A program made the position numbers and the translations under genes. The notes beneath the pieces are model-generated. The model worked only from the letters and a program-made list of their open reading frames with translations, searched no databases and was not told the origin of the DNA. DNA of 51,588 bases, from positions 1 to 51,588 of the forward strand of contig NZ_JACSPV010000030.1 of NCBI RefSeq assembly GCF_014836955.1, read 5' to 3'. Source of the DNA: Bacillus norwichensis. Its GTDB lineage: Bacteria; Bacillota; Bacilli; Bacillales; Bacillaceae_C. Below, piece by piece: positions 25,608 through 34,383 of this stretch (positions are counted from its first letter, which is position 1; the number at the start of each line of letters is the position of its first letter).

Positions 25608-26681
25608 ATGATGAACATTCAATCAATAGATGTTTCAATAGAAAAATTGCCGTTAATCAAGCCATTCAAAACAGCGCTAAGGACAGCAAATGAAATAGAA
25701 AATGTAATAGTTATGCTTCGATTAGAGAATGGGGTAGTTGGAATGGGTGCCGCAGCTCCGACTGTGGCAATCACCGGTGATTCAACAGAAGGAATAAAGG
25801 AGATCATTCAATCGGTCATTACTCCTCAATTACTCGGGAAGCCTATTACCCAACTAAACCAACTTTCGAGCATCGTGCAACAAAGTTGTGTCGGCAATAC
25901 AAGTGCAAAGGCTGCTGTCGAAATAGCAATCTATGACACGCTTTGTAAGTATTGGAACATACCTTTATATCAGTTCTTAGGCGGTAAAACGAATGAGCTG
26001 ATGAATGATATGACTATCAGCATCGGTGAAGCGGAAAAAATGGTCACTGAGGCCAAGCAGATTGTGAATAATGGATTTTCAATCATTAAAATTAAGGCCG
26101 GAAAAGACTGGAAGAAAGATATTGAAAGAATTTCGGCCATTCGCGAGGCAGTTGGGAATAATGTGACCCTTCGTGTAGATGCCAATCAAGGATGGAGCGT
26201 CAAGCAGTCTGTTGAAGTGATAAGGGAGTGGGAAAAAGACAGGTTAAATATAGAACTTGTGGAACAGCCTGTAAGAGCTCATAATATCACTGGATTAAAA
26301 GAGATTAAAAGAAATGTCCAAACGCCGATAATGGCTGATGAAAGTCTGTTTTCTCCTAGAGACGCTATGAAATTGTTATCAGAACAGGCAGTGGACTACT
26401 TTAACATCAAGCTGATGAAAACTGGAGGTATTCGCCGAGCGCTTCAAATTGCCGACATGGCAGAAGCGGCGGAAATAGAATGCATGATTGGCAGCATGAT
26501 GGAATCGAGTGTCAGTGTTGCGGCGGCAGTCCATCTAGCAATCGCGCATCCAAATATAACAAATATTGATTTGGATGCGCCTTTGTGGATCAAGGAGGAG
26601 CCATTTGAAGGTATAATATATGAAGGAAATACAATACAGGTTTCAGGAGATTCTGGTTTGGGAGTGAAAAGGAAAAGATAG
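25608..26681 (+). CDS. ykfB: Dipeptide epimerase (L-Ala-D/L-Glu epimerase type)
   Basis: The 357-residue enolase-superfamily enzyme has KIKAG lysines (K161/K163), metal ligands D191 (RVDANQGW), E219 (EQPV) and D244 (ADES), and the opposite-face base K268 (KLMKTGG). The C-terminal Asp-x-Asp (D321/D323, DLDAPLW) is the mark of dipeptide epimerases, holding the substrate's amino group. It converts L-Ala-D-Glu from peptidoglycan into L-Ala-L-Glu. It is coupled to the DUF819 gene and precedes a YkfC-like remnant, the B. subtilis ykf arrangement. Either of two adjacent ATG codons could start it. Confidence 0.88.
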   Translation: MMNIQSIDVSIEKLPLIKPFKTALRTANEIENVIVMLRLENGVVGMGAAAPTVAITGDSTEGIKEIIQSVITPQLLGKPITQLNQLSSIVQQSCVGNTSAKAAVEIAIYDTLCKYWNIPLYQFLGGKTNELMNDMTISIGEAEKMVTEAKQIVNNGFSIIKIKAGKDWKKDIERISAIREAVGNNVTLRVDANQGWSVKQSVEVIREWEKDRLNIELVEQPVRAHNITGLKEIKRNVQTPIMADESLFSPRDAMKLLSEQAVDYFNIKLMKTGGIRRALQIADMAEAAEIECMIGSMMESSVSVAAAVHLAIAHPNITNIDLDAPLWIKEEPFEGIIYEGNTIQVSGDSGLGVKRKR

Positions 26682-26734
26682 ATTATGTTGCTTAAAGAAA
26701 ATGACGCCTTCTCATTTTGGCATTGATTTGCGTG

Positions 26735-26956
26735 TTTTTGATTTCGCATATGAAGAAGGAGAGTAAGGGTACATCATGTGGGAGTGTATGTTGGAGAAGA
26801 AAACATGATTCACTCAGCAAAAACACTTCCTCCATGTTCGAATTGATACCAGAGGCAATGGTGAAGAATATTCAGGTGCATGAAGATACATTGAAGAGTA
26901 ATATTGGCAAAAATACATCCATCATCCACTGCACTTCGATGTACAATCTAACTTAA
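26735..26956 (+). pseudogene. Broken NlpC/P60 endopeptidase gene (YkfC-like)
   Basis: Translating three frames in turn gives pieces of one protein: DFAYEEGE (from about 26738), then VHHVGVYVGEENMIHSAKT (26769-26825), then SMFELIPEAM. The middle piece carries the catalytic-type His of the NlpC/P60 fold (HHVGVY) and the conserved IHS. In B. subtilis ykfC, encoding the gamma-D-Glu endopeptidase that makes the epimerase substrate, adjoins ykfB. Here that gene has been cut down to a frameshifted stub. Confidence 0.7.
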
Positions 26957-27110
26957 AAACAATGCTGAAGATAGTAACGTGGCAGTAATGAAGTTAGATC
27001 ATCCAGATTGTGTAGGGTGTAAATCCCTGTTCCTTATACATTTATCATGTAAATAGAAGTCCTTTCCATTATAATCATTAATAACCAATTAAAATAAAGG
27101 AATGGTGGAA

Positions 27111-27848
27111 ATGGCCAAAGTATGTGCAGTTTGTGGGGGAAATGCGGTTGTTTTATATCGACGTAAAATCGCAAACGAGGGAGTTGTGTGTGATGGTTGT
27201 TTTAGAGAGGCGCTACTTACTCCAAAACAATTTTTAGGGATTAAAAAGCTAACTTCGGATGATTTTTTAAAAGCAATGACAGGTTTAGGTAAAAACAAGG
27301 AAGATTTAAAAATCAATGCAACCAAAAAAATAGGGGTAGCGGTTTATTTTGATGACGAGAAAGAACAACTCCTTATCCCAACACCTACTAAATCTTATCT
27401 TTTTAACTATAGTGACATTATCAGTTTCGAACTGTTAGAAGACGGTGAAACAATAACGAGAGGTGGTTTAGGCAGGTCATTGGTTGGGGGAGCTTTATTT
27501 GGCGAAACAGGTGCCGTTGTAGGTGCAGTGACTGGGAAAAAGAAAAATATAGCATACTGTACAAATTTGAAAGTGAAATTGACAGTTAACGACACTGCTC
27601 AACCAGCTGTCTACATAACGTTTTTGAACAAAAAAATAAAAACAGACAGCACTACATACCGCATCGCTTATGGTCATGTACAAGAATGCATCTCGATGTT
27701 GCAGCTAATTTGTAATAGAGAGCAAAACAAAAAAAATACTCAAACTAGTGAGATTGACAAAATACTAGAATATAAAAAGTTACTTGATCAAGGTGTGATT
27801 ACAGAAGAAGAATTTGCACTAAAGAAAAAAGAATTATTAGGTCTATAA
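27111..27848 (+). CDS. DUF4428/SHOCT domain protein
   Basis: The 245-residue protein starts with a zinc-ribbon-like part, CAVCGG...CDGCF (about residues 4-31), resembling DUF4428. A beta-rich middle contains the glycine-rich hydrophobic patch GGLGRSLVGGALFGETGAVVG, and the end is a SHOCT domain (EIDKILEYKKLLDQGVITEEEF). ATG 27111 has AAGGA at 9 nt, the first ATG (27102) has no space for a site. SHOCT proteins often work at the membrane or in oligomers. The function is unknown. Confidence 0.82.
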   Translation: MAKVCAVCGGNAVVLYRRKIANEGVVCDGCFREALLTPKQFLGIKKLTSDDFLKAMTGLGKNKEDLKINATKKIGVAVYFDDEKEQLLIPTPTKSYLFNYSDIISFELLEDGETITRGGLGRSLVGGALFGETGAVVGAVTGKKKNIAYCTNLKVKLTVNDTAQPAVYITFLNKKIKTDSTTYRIAYGHVQECISMLQLICNREQNKKNTQTSEIDKILEYKKLLDQGVITEEEFALKKKELLGL

Positions 27849-27849
27849 G

Positions 27850-27871
27850 GCATCCTTCGGGGTGCTTTTTT
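27850..27871 (+). terminator. Rho-independent terminator
   Basis: GCATCC-TTCG-GGGTGC is followed by six T, a stable tetraloop hairpin. Confidence 0.8.
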
Positions 27872-28100
27872 AGTAAAGGTAAAATGGTTGCAGGATATTT
27901 TTCAGCCATAGAAAATAGTATGGAAAATCACTGCAAAACAGGCTAATTTCTCTCTTTTTTTCTGTACTATTCATATATTTATTGAAAATAGCTTTGTGTG
28001 TGTTCTCCGCATTTTGTTTAAGTTCACCTATTTCCCCAGAATTTAATTCCATCGTGTGACTTTTTCCATAAAAAAACCAAAGATTCGTTTTCTTGCAATA

Positions 28101-28109
28101 TGCTATAAT
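28101..28109 (+). promoter_or_regulatory. Extended -10 promoter before PAP2 gene
   Basis: TGC-TATAAT lies 34 nt before the ATG of the phosphatase gene; no good -35 box is seen. Confidence 0.5.
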
Positions 28110-28142
28110 GTAATTTCAATTTGTCATAAAGGAAGTTTTAAG

Positions 28143-28709
28143 ATGAACTTTGACTACAAGTTATTTGAAATGATCAATCAATTTGCAGGGAAAAACGACG
28201 TTCTTGATCAAACGGTGATGTTATTCTCAAAATTTGGTCCAATATTATTTGGGCTTGTGCTCGCATGGCTATGGTTTTCAAAGTCAGGAAGAATGATAGA
28301 AAATCGAAAAATCGTCATGTATGTATTAACAATTACGATCATTGTCATGGGAATGAACAAGGCAATTGAATTGATGTATTTTCGTCCACGGCCTTTCGTT
28401 ACACATTCGGTCCATTTATTAAGTCATAAAACGAGCGCAGATCCTTCATTTCCGAGCAATCATTCTGCAGGGGCGTTTGCAATGACGTGGGCACTATTTT
28501 TCTATCGAAAAAAGATTGGAAGTATCTTGTTAATTCTAGCGATTTTCATGGCACTTTCAAGAATATATATTGGTGTCCATTATCCTTTGGATGTTACTAC
28601 TGGTGCAATCATCGCATTGATTATTACAGTTGTAGTTATGTCGCAACGACGTTTTCTTGACCCTATTTTTCAAAAATTGATTAAAGGATTTAGAAAATCT
28701 TTTACATGA
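28143..28709 (+). CDS. PAP2-family phosphatase (undecaprenyl-diphosphatase, BcrC-like)
   Basis: The 188-residue membrane protein has five to six helices and the three PAP2 motifs: KAIELMYFRPRPF, PSNHSAGAFA with the catalytic His, and SRIYIGVHYPLDV. BcrC-type enzymes recycle undecaprenyl diphosphate for wall synthesis and give bacitracin tolerance. ATG 28143 with AAAGGAAG is chosen; a longer frame upstream (from 28056) lacks a site. The terminator hairpin overlaps the stop codon. Confidence 0.87.
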   Translation: MNFDYKLFEMINQFAGKNDVLDQTVMLFSKFGPILFGLVLAWLWFSKSGRMIENRKIVMYVLTITIIVMGMNKAIELMYFRPRPFVTHSVHLLSHKTSADPSFPSNHSAGAFAMTWALFFYRKKIGSILLILAIFMALSRIYIGVHYPLDVTTGAIIALIITVVVMSQRRFLDPIFQKLIKGFRKSFT

Positions 28710-28736
28710 GGCTGTCATAGAGAACAGCCTCATATT
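28706..28736. terminator. Hairpin terminator shared by converging genes
   Basis: ATGAGGCTGT/ACAGCCTCAT with an 8-nt loop is flanked by the PAP2 stop and the end of the zinc-binding lipoprotein gene. Confidence 0.75.
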
Positions 28737-28739
28737 TTA

Positions 28740-29783
28740 TTAATTTTCCAGCACTATTTTTAGTGTGTCTATATTCTTATTCATGAGACTGAAATAATCC
28801 TCTTTTTTTGAATTGTCATCCTCTGTAATATATTCCAGGTTGTGTAAAGCAATAGGTTTGGTTCCAGTTTCTTTTTGGACCGTATTCACTACTTTAGCAG
28901 AAGGAACCTGATCATAAATAATGTAGTGAAGATGATGCTTCTTCGCTGTCTCAATAATAGTTTGCAAATGTTTTTGTGAAGGCTCATTTTCTGGACTTAA
29001 CCCTGTTATACTGATTTGGTTAATGCCATAACGGTGTTCCCAATATCCATATGAAGCATGTGAAACTAGCAAGTCTTTATGTTCGGCTGCTTCTATTACT
29101 TCACTCAAATCAACATCAAGTTGTTCAAGTTTCTGCTTCAAGTCTTGAAAATTCTGTTCGAACTCCTCTTTGGCAGAGGGCATTGCTTCTGATAATGCTT
29201 CTTTAATATTTTCAGCCATTTTAATTGCATGAATGGGATCTAGCCAAACATGGGGGTCTTGATCATGGTGATGGTCATGAGCATTGTGCTCATTTTCTGT
29301 GTGAGCATCGTGTTCATCATCGTCCTCCGTGTGAGCGTCATGATCATGGTTCTCATGCTCAGCCTCACTATGGTCCTCATGATCGTGCTCATCCCCGCTC
29401 AATAACTCAATACCATTGGAGGCCTCCACCATTTTTACCTTTTCATTGGAGACAGTTTTCTCTGCTTTATCAATAAACGTCTCAAACCCAGCACCATTAT
29501 AAATAAATAAGTCTGCATCGGCTATATTCATCATCATTTTTAAGGTTGGTTCAAATGTATGGGCATCAGCACCGACAGGATATACACTCTTAACATCAAC
29601 ATATTTTCCACCAATTTTCTTTGTAAAGTCTTCTATCGGAAAGATCGTTGTATATACTTTAAGGGCCCCATTCGTATTCTCATTCATTGTCTTATTGGAT
29701 TCGGCTGGTGAACTCTTATGACAGCCACTCATAAATATCGCTAAGATTAAAACAAATGTAAAAAAGATGGTTTTAGTTCTCAT
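28740..29783 (-). CDS. Zinc ABC transporter substrate-binding lipoprotein (ZnuA/AdcA-like)
   Basis: The 347-residue protein has a lipoprotein signal (lipobox MSGC, Cys at residue 21) and a cluster A-I metal-binding fold. A long His/Asp/Glu-rich loop (about residues 130-175, many H-D-H repeats) is characteristic of zinc-specific members, and the metal-ligand histidines are seen in GADAHTFEPT, DPHVWLDP and LVSHASYGYW. A Zur box lies 34 nt upstream, so it should be made under zinc starvation. The membrane and ATPase subunits are not in this window, so they must lie elsewhere or the protein works with others. Confidence 0.9.
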   Translation of the reverse strand: MRTKTIFFTFVLILAIFMSGCHKSSPAESNKTMNENTNGALKVYTTIFPIEDFTKKIGGKYVDVKSVYPVGADAHTFEPTLKMMMNIADADLFIYNGAGFETFIDKAEKTVSNEKVKMVEASNGIELLSGDEHDHEDHSEAEHENHDHDAHTEDDDEHDAHTENEHNAHDHHHDQDPHVWLDPIHAIKMAENIKEALSEAMPSAKEEFEQNFQDLKQKLEQLDVDLSEVIEAAEHKDLLVSHASYGYWEHRYGINQISITGLSPENEPSQKHLQTIIETAKKHHLHYIIYDQVPSAKVVNTVQKETGTKPIALHNLEYITEDDNSKKEDYFSLMNKNIDTLKIVLEN

Positions 29784-29816
29784 TAGTCAATTCCTTTCTA
29801 GCAAATACCATGATAA

Positions 29817-29831
29817 TCGTAATCATTATGA
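29817..29831 (-). promoter_or_regulatory. Zur box before the zinc-binding lipoprotein gene
   Basis: TCGTAATCATTATGA matches the Bacillus Zur consensus TCGTAATNATTACGA at 13 of 14 defined positions. Confidence 0.8.
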
Positions 29832-29844
29832 TTTAAAAGACATA

Positions 29845-31029
29845 TTAATATACTGTCGAAAAAGAAGGGAAGGGGTCTATAAACGATTCCCCGTTTTCAT
29901 TCATCTCATTTGGCGTCAATAAGCAATCATCAAGTTGCTTTTCAATTTGATCCTTCGCCATATCAATCCCGATAAAAGCGATTTCTGTCATCCGATCACC
30001 ATAGATGTCGTCCCATCCGTCCAATAATTTACTGTCTTCTCTTAGCATGATTCTGCGCTCATCTTCTGGAAGGGATGCTACCCAATATCCTGCTAATTGT
30101 ATTGTGATGGAAGTTCCTGCCTGTGACACAAGTCCTGCCATATCGTTTCTAGTTGCAAGCCAAAAGAATCCTTTTGATCGAACTACCTCTGCTGGCCAAT
30201 ATTCAAGCCATTTATAAAAACGCTCAGGATGAAAAGGGCGCCTTCTGCGATATACGAAGGAGGAGATTCCATATTCTTCAGTTTCAGGAACATGTTCTTC
30301 ATTCAGTTCTTTTATCCATCCAGCGGATTGGCTTGCCTTTTCAAAATCAAACATTTGAGTATTTAAAAGTTCATTTAATGGGACTGAACCATAAGATGTT
30401 TGAATGATTTTTGCCTCAGGATTTAATGATTGCAGAATAAGGGCCATTTGTTCTATATCAGTTTTATCAAGAAGGTCTGTTTTATTTAAAACGATGACAT
30501 TGGCAAATTCAATTTGATCAATCAATAAATCTACAACGTCTCTGTCATCAGACTCGTCGGTTCCGTGATTGCGGTCCAACAAACTTTCACCAGAAGAAAA
30601 ATCTGACCAAAATTGATGGGCATTTACGACAGTGACCATTGTATCTAGCCGGCATTTTTTTGTTAAATCTATATTCAGTTCTTCATCAATATACGTAAAT
30701 GTTTGAGCGACTGGTATCGGCTCACTGATACCAGTTGATTCAATCACGATATAATCAATGTTTCCAGAATCCACCAACTTCTCAACCTCGATCATTAAAT
30801 CTTCCCTCAATGTGCAACAAATGCAGCCATTTTGCAGCTCCACGAGCTTTTCTTCTGTTCTCCTAAAACCTCCAGAATGTATCAGATCCGCGTCGATATT
30901 CACTTCGCTCATATCGTTGACAATCACCGCGACACGGAGACCATCCCTGTTATGTAAGATATGATTCAATAAAGTTGTTTTTCCTGCTCCTAAATAGCCG
31001 CTCAAAACGGTGACAGGTATTTTAGTCAT
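29845..31029 (-). CDS. zagA: COG0523-family zinc GTPase metallochaperone (ZagA/YciC-like)
   Basis: The 394-residue G3E GTPase has a Walker [10 protein letters not shown] (11-19), the metal-binding CICC (69-72, in [14 protein letters not shown]) and the guanine-specificity motif NKTDLL, followed by a C-terminal CobW domain. ZagA (YciC) delivers zinc to essential enzymes in B. subtilis when zinc is scarce. ATG 31029 is preferred, with GGAGG 6 nt away; the TTG just before it is unlikely. The perfect Zur box upstream and the zinc-binding lipoprotein downstream support the role. Confidence 0.9.
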   Translation of the reverse strand: MTKIPVTVLSGYLGAGKTTLLNHILHNRDGLRVAVIVNDMSEVNIDADLIHSGGFRRTEEKLVELQNGCICCTLREDLMIEVEKLVDSGNIDYIVIESTGISEPIPVAQTFTYIDEELNIDLTKKCRLDTMVTVVNAHQFWSDFSSGESLLDRNHGTDESDDRDVVDLLIDQIEFANVIVLNKTDLLDKTDIEQMALILQSLNPEAKIIQTSYGSVPLNELLNTQMFDFEKASQSAGWIKELNEEHVPETEEYGISSFVYRRRRPFHPERFYKWLEYWPAEVVRSKGFFWLATRNDMAGLVSQAGTSITIQLAGYWVASLPEDERRIMLREDSKLLDGWDDIYGDRMTEIAFIGIDMAKDQIEKQLDDCLLTPNEMNENGESFIDPFPSFSTVY

Positions 31030-31050
31030 CAAATTCCTCCTCTTTCTAAA

Positions 31051-31080
31051 TCGTAATCATTACGATTTGTATGTTATAAT
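31051..31080. promoter_or_regulatory. Perfect Zur box with divergent promoter elements
   Basis: TCGTAATCATTACGA (31051-31065) is a perfect match to the Zur consensus. Just to its right TGT-TATAAT (31072-31080) is an extended -10 box for the plus-strand operon, and the complementary strand offers a -10-like TATAAC for zagA. One operator could therefore control both directions. Confidence 0.8.
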
Positions 31081-31279
31081 AAAAAAACCAAGATAGCAAG
31101 GGAATAATTTTATTAATTTTTTTCCTTATTGCTTTTAATAATCTCGATAGTGATTGTGGAGGGGGATTTGAATGTGAAAACAAAAAACAACTCATGAGGG
31201 TGTCTGTTATTAGTGGCGATCCAAATGTCTATGGAGACTTCAATATAGTACAAAAATAAGAAAAGAAGGAGAGACAAAA

Positions 31280-32236
31280 ATGAATAATAATCACCGGATT
31301 CCGGTATATGTATTAAGCGGGTTTCTTGGAAGCGGTAAAACGACTGTTTTGTTACATATGCTTGAGCATTGTAAGGAACTGGGACTTCAGCCAGGTATTA
31401 TCTTAAATGAGTTAGGAGATAGCAATGTAGAAAGTCATTTGTTCAAAGGTAAGAGGGTGTTTGAGCTTCTCAATGGTTGTATTTGCTGCACTATTCAAGA
31501 TGATTTAAAAGAAACAATGGATGAGTTGATTTTGTTAGTGGAAAATCAGCCATTGGATATTTTATTTATTGAAGGGACGGGTGTTGCCAATCCGTTGGAA
31601 ATACAAGAAGTACTTTTGAGTAACCCCTATATTGATCAGTTTGAATTAATGTCTGTTATTACTGTTTTAGATGCCAACAATTATTTAGATTATCAAAGTG
31701 TTTTTTCGAGTTCAGCTGAAGTCCGAAATCTTTTAAGAGAACAAATGGTATGCGGAAGTCTTTTGATATTAAACAAGACGGATCTAATACCTGATGGACA
31801 TATTCAGAAAGTAAAACAAAAGATTAGGAAGATTACCGGAGATAAAAAAGAGTTAGTGGAAAGTCGATATGGGGAAGTGCCTATGGATCAACTGTTTGAA
31901 AAACGAATTCAATCCTACTTGATTGGGAAAGAAAATTCGGAAGCCGAGCACCATCATCATTCCACTGTTCAGGCCATCAAGCTTGAAGAACTGCCTCCAA
32001 TTAAACAAAAATTATTTGCAAAGTGGCTTAGACAGCTGCCTTCCAATGTGTTGCGGGGAAAAGGCTTTGTTAACGTAAAAGGATCTGATCGACTTTACAG
32101 TTTTCAGTATGCCTCGGGGAAAACTGTACTTGTTCCAGTACCTGACTTAACTGATCGAAAACCGGTGATCATTCTTATTGGAGTTGGTATAGATGTTGAA
32201 CAAATTAACAATGAATGGAAACAATTCTGTCACTAG
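31280..32236 (+). CDS. COG0523-family GTPase (second copy, with permease operon)
   Basis: The 318-residue G3E GTPase has a Walker A GFLGSGKT (14-21), CICC (67-70, LLNGCICCTIQDD), NKTDLI and a short His run (EAEHHHHS near 222) before the C-terminal CobW-like domain. It differs clearly from the ZagA-like protein on the other strand and is placed 39 nt before a permease gene. In this position it probably inserts metal into, or powers, the YcgR/YcgQ-type system, with expression set by the shared Zur box. AAGAAGGAGAG precedes the ATG. Confidence 0.87.
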   Translation: MNNNHRIPVYVLSGFLGSGKTTVLLHMLEHCKELGLQPGIILNELGDSNVESHLFKGKRVFELLNGCICCTIQDDLKETMDELILLVENQPLDILFIEGTGVANPLEIQEVLLSNPYIDQFELMSVITVLDANNYLDYQSVFSSSAEVRNLLREQMVCGSLLILNKTDLIPDGHIQKVKQKIRKITGDKKELVESRYGEVPMDQLFEKRIQSYLIGKENSEAEHHHHSTVQAIKLEELPPIKQKLFAKWLRQLPSNVLRGKGFVNVKGSDRLYSFQYASGKTVLVPVPDLTDRKPVIILIGVGIDVEQINNEWKQFCH

Positions 32237-32275
32237 TATTTTTGGTATGAATCTAATTAGAATGGAGTAACAAAT

Positions 32276-33274
32276 ATGAGTCATGGAATGATTTGGTTGA
32301 AGCAAGGGATCAGCCTACTGCTAATGGGGATATTACTTTATTTGTTTTTGTTTGCAGATTACACGCAAGTTCAAGATTTCATTCCCATGGGATTGTTAAA
32401 TGTAAATACCATTTTTTTAAGTATCATATTGGAAGCTTTGCCATTCGTATTACTAGGTGTTTTTGTATCGGCATTGATTCAAACCTATGTAGCGGAAGAG
32501 ACTGTGCAACGGTTTATCCCAAAAAATCCGATTGTAGCCATTGTTCCAGCAGCAATCGTAAGTGCGATTTTTCCTGTTTGTGAATGTGCGATCATTCCAG
32601 TTGTGAGAAGGTTAATCAAAAAAGGAATGCCTTTGCATCTAGGAGTAATATTTATTGTCGGAGCCCCCATATTAAACCCAATTGTGTTTGCATCTACTTA
32701 TTATGCATTTCAGACAACTCCAAGTATTGCTTATGCCAGGATGGGCTTATCATTCCTGCTAGCAATCATTATTGGCGGCATGACGTACGTCATTTTTCGG
32801 AATAGTGATCAATTAAAGTGGAATACTACTGAACTGATTTATCAGCCGGAGGTGACAACGAAAAACTCAAACAAACTGAAGTCAACCTTTTACCATGCAA
32901 GCGATGAGCTTTTTGATATGGGAAAATATTTAATTATTGGTGCGGTTATTGCCAGCTTGTTTCAATCAATGTTTGATAGAAATGTATTAATCAGTTTAGG
33001 TGGCAGTGAATCAACGTCTCCATTAATTATGATGGGCTTTGCCTACATATTATCTCTTTGTTCAGAAGCGGATGCTTTTGTTGCATCTTCGTTTGCACAT
33101 ACATTTTCTGCAGGGTCGCTACTGGCCTTTTTAGTATATGGTCCTATACTTGATTTAAAAAATACGTTTATGCTGTTTGCTTTTTTTCGATCTAAATTTG
33201 TCATTATTTTTATTGTCATTGTGACAGTAACAGTTTATGTGATTATATTAGGCTATCAATACTTGTTTTTGTGA
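32276..33274 (+). CDS. Permease of the YcgR type (DUF318/ArsP-like)
   Basis: The 332-residue protein has about eight membrane helices and the family motif FPVCECAIIPVVRRLIKKG (two Cys near residues 102-104), followed by GAPILNPIVFASTY. Members include ArsP-type permeases; B. subtilis YcgR pairs with YcgQ as here. The substrate is unknown. The surrounding GTPase and Zur site suggest a metal or metallophore link. The next gene is 9 nt downstream. Confidence 0.86.
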   Translation: MSHGMIWLKQGISLLLMGILLYLFLFADYTQVQDFIPMGLLNVNTIFLSIILEALPFVLLGVFVSALIQTYVAEETVQRFIPKNPIVAIVPAAIVSAIFPVCECAIIPVVRRLIKKGMPLHLGVIFIVGAPILNPIVFASTYYAFQTTPSIAYARMGLSFLLAIIIGGMTYVIFRNSDQLKWNTTELIYQPEVTTKNSNKLKSTFYHASDELFDMGKYLIIGAVIASLFQSMFDRNVLISLGGSESTSPLIMMGFAYILSLCSEADAFVASSFAHTFSAGSLLAFLVYGPILDLKNTFMLFAFFRSKFVIIFIVIVTVTVYVIILGYQYLFL

Positions 33275-33283
33275 GGTGCACGT

Positions 33284-34258
33284 ATGAATAGAGCACATGA
33301 TTATAGTTTCCATGCCATGCTGAGGGGAATCATTTTAATCGGTTTTTTCCTCTTGATTTTTAAACTGATCATGACAGGAGATATCCGGCATTTCATTGCG
33401 CCTAAAATGGTTCCATTTTCATATTTCTCAATAGCTGTTTTATTCATATTGGGAGTTATGCAAGTTTGGAGAAGCGGTTCGGATAACATCGAAGATCTAT
33501 ATTGCAATTGTGGTTTTGACCACAATCAAAACGGATCATTTTTTCAGTCAATTTTTATATATGCATTATTTATTTTACCAGTTATTTCTGGAATGTTGTT
33601 TCCGAATAATGTTTTGGACAGTTCCGTTGTTGCCAAAAGAGGAGTTAAGTATGGTTCCGGGGAATATTCGGAGCCACGAAAGTCTGATTATGACCGTCCT
33701 GATACCTCACTTGCAGAACAGTATTTGGAGGATCCAGATGCTTACATGAAAAATCTTGATAAGAAAATAGAAGAAGAGTTCAACAGTACAATTGAGGGAG
33801 AGGAAAAAGATGATTTTACTTATGGACAAATCATGACAACAGATGATGAGGAAAAATTGAAGTCGGAGCTTCTAAACAGTGAAAAAATATTTGTAGATGA
33901 CGATCGATATGTTGCAATCTTGGATATTTTTTATGATCAGCAGCATTTGTTTGTAGGTAAGGAAGTGGAAGTCACGGGGTTTGTATATAAAGAACCTGAG
34001 TTTAAAGAGAATCAATTAGTCATAGCAAGGTTTGGAATTTCGTGTTGCGTTGCTGACGCTGTAGTGTACGGCATTTTTTCGACGATGGAGAACGCCCAAA
34101 ATGTAAAAGAGGATGAATGGGTGAAAGTTACAGGCACTTTATCAACAACTCATTTCCAAGACAGCGAACTTCCATATTTGCAAATAAGCCATGTAGAAAA
34201 GGTGGAGCAGCCTGAGAATCCGTATGTGTATGAAATATTAAAGCCAATGGCAGAATAA
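33284..34258 (+). CDS. YcgQ-like protein (DUF1980/TIGR03943 permease subunit)
   Basis: The 324-residue protein has four membrane helices in the first half, an intramembrane loop with CNCGFDHNQNG (about 74-84), and a C-terminal soluble OB-like domain (FVGKEVEVTGFVYKEPEF and IARFGISCCVADA). It matches the YcgQ family, always encoded behind a YcgR-type permease. The CNC and CC pairs could bind metal. A terminator follows, closing the GTPase-permease-YcgQ operon. Confidence 0.85.
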   Translation: MNRAHDYSFHAMLRGIILIGFFLLIFKLIMTGDIRHFIAPKMVPFSYFSIAVLFILGVMQVWRSGSDNIEDLYCNCGFDHNQNGSFFQSIFIYALFILPVISGMLFPNNVLDSSVVAKRGVKYGSGEYSEPRKSDYDRPDTSLAEQYLEDPDAYMKNLDKKIEEEFNSTIEGEEKDDFTYGQIMTTDDEEKLKSELLNSEKIFVDDDRYVAILDIFYDQQHLFVGKEVEVTGFVYKEPEFKENQLVIARFGISCCVADAVVYGIFSTMENAQNVKEDEWVKVTGTLSTTHFQDSELPYLQISHVEKVEQPENPYVYEILKPMAE

Positions 34259-34263
34259 CCTCG

Positions 34264-34296
34264 AAAGAAGTGCATGATGAAAATGCACTTCTTTTT
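34264..34296 (+). terminator. Rho-independent terminator
   Basis: AAAGAAGTGCAT/ATGCACTTCTTT with a 7-nt loop is followed by T. Confidence 0.85.
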
Positions 34297-34383
34297 ATCG
34301 TTGACATTATTTCAATATTGGAAAAGCACATGTATTGTATTTTAGTAATAAAATAACCGAAAACAAAAGGGGTTGTTGCTTAA

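Noticed and set aside
27870-28052. Minus-strand frame of 60 codons (MELNSGEIGELKQ...)
   Set aside because: No ribosome site, and it faces the promoter region of the PAP2 gene; it was not supported by any neighbour.
29225-29476. Plus-strand frame rich in His and Gly opposite the zinc-binding lipoprotein gene
   Set aside because: It is the shadow of the His/Asp-rich loop codons on the other strand.
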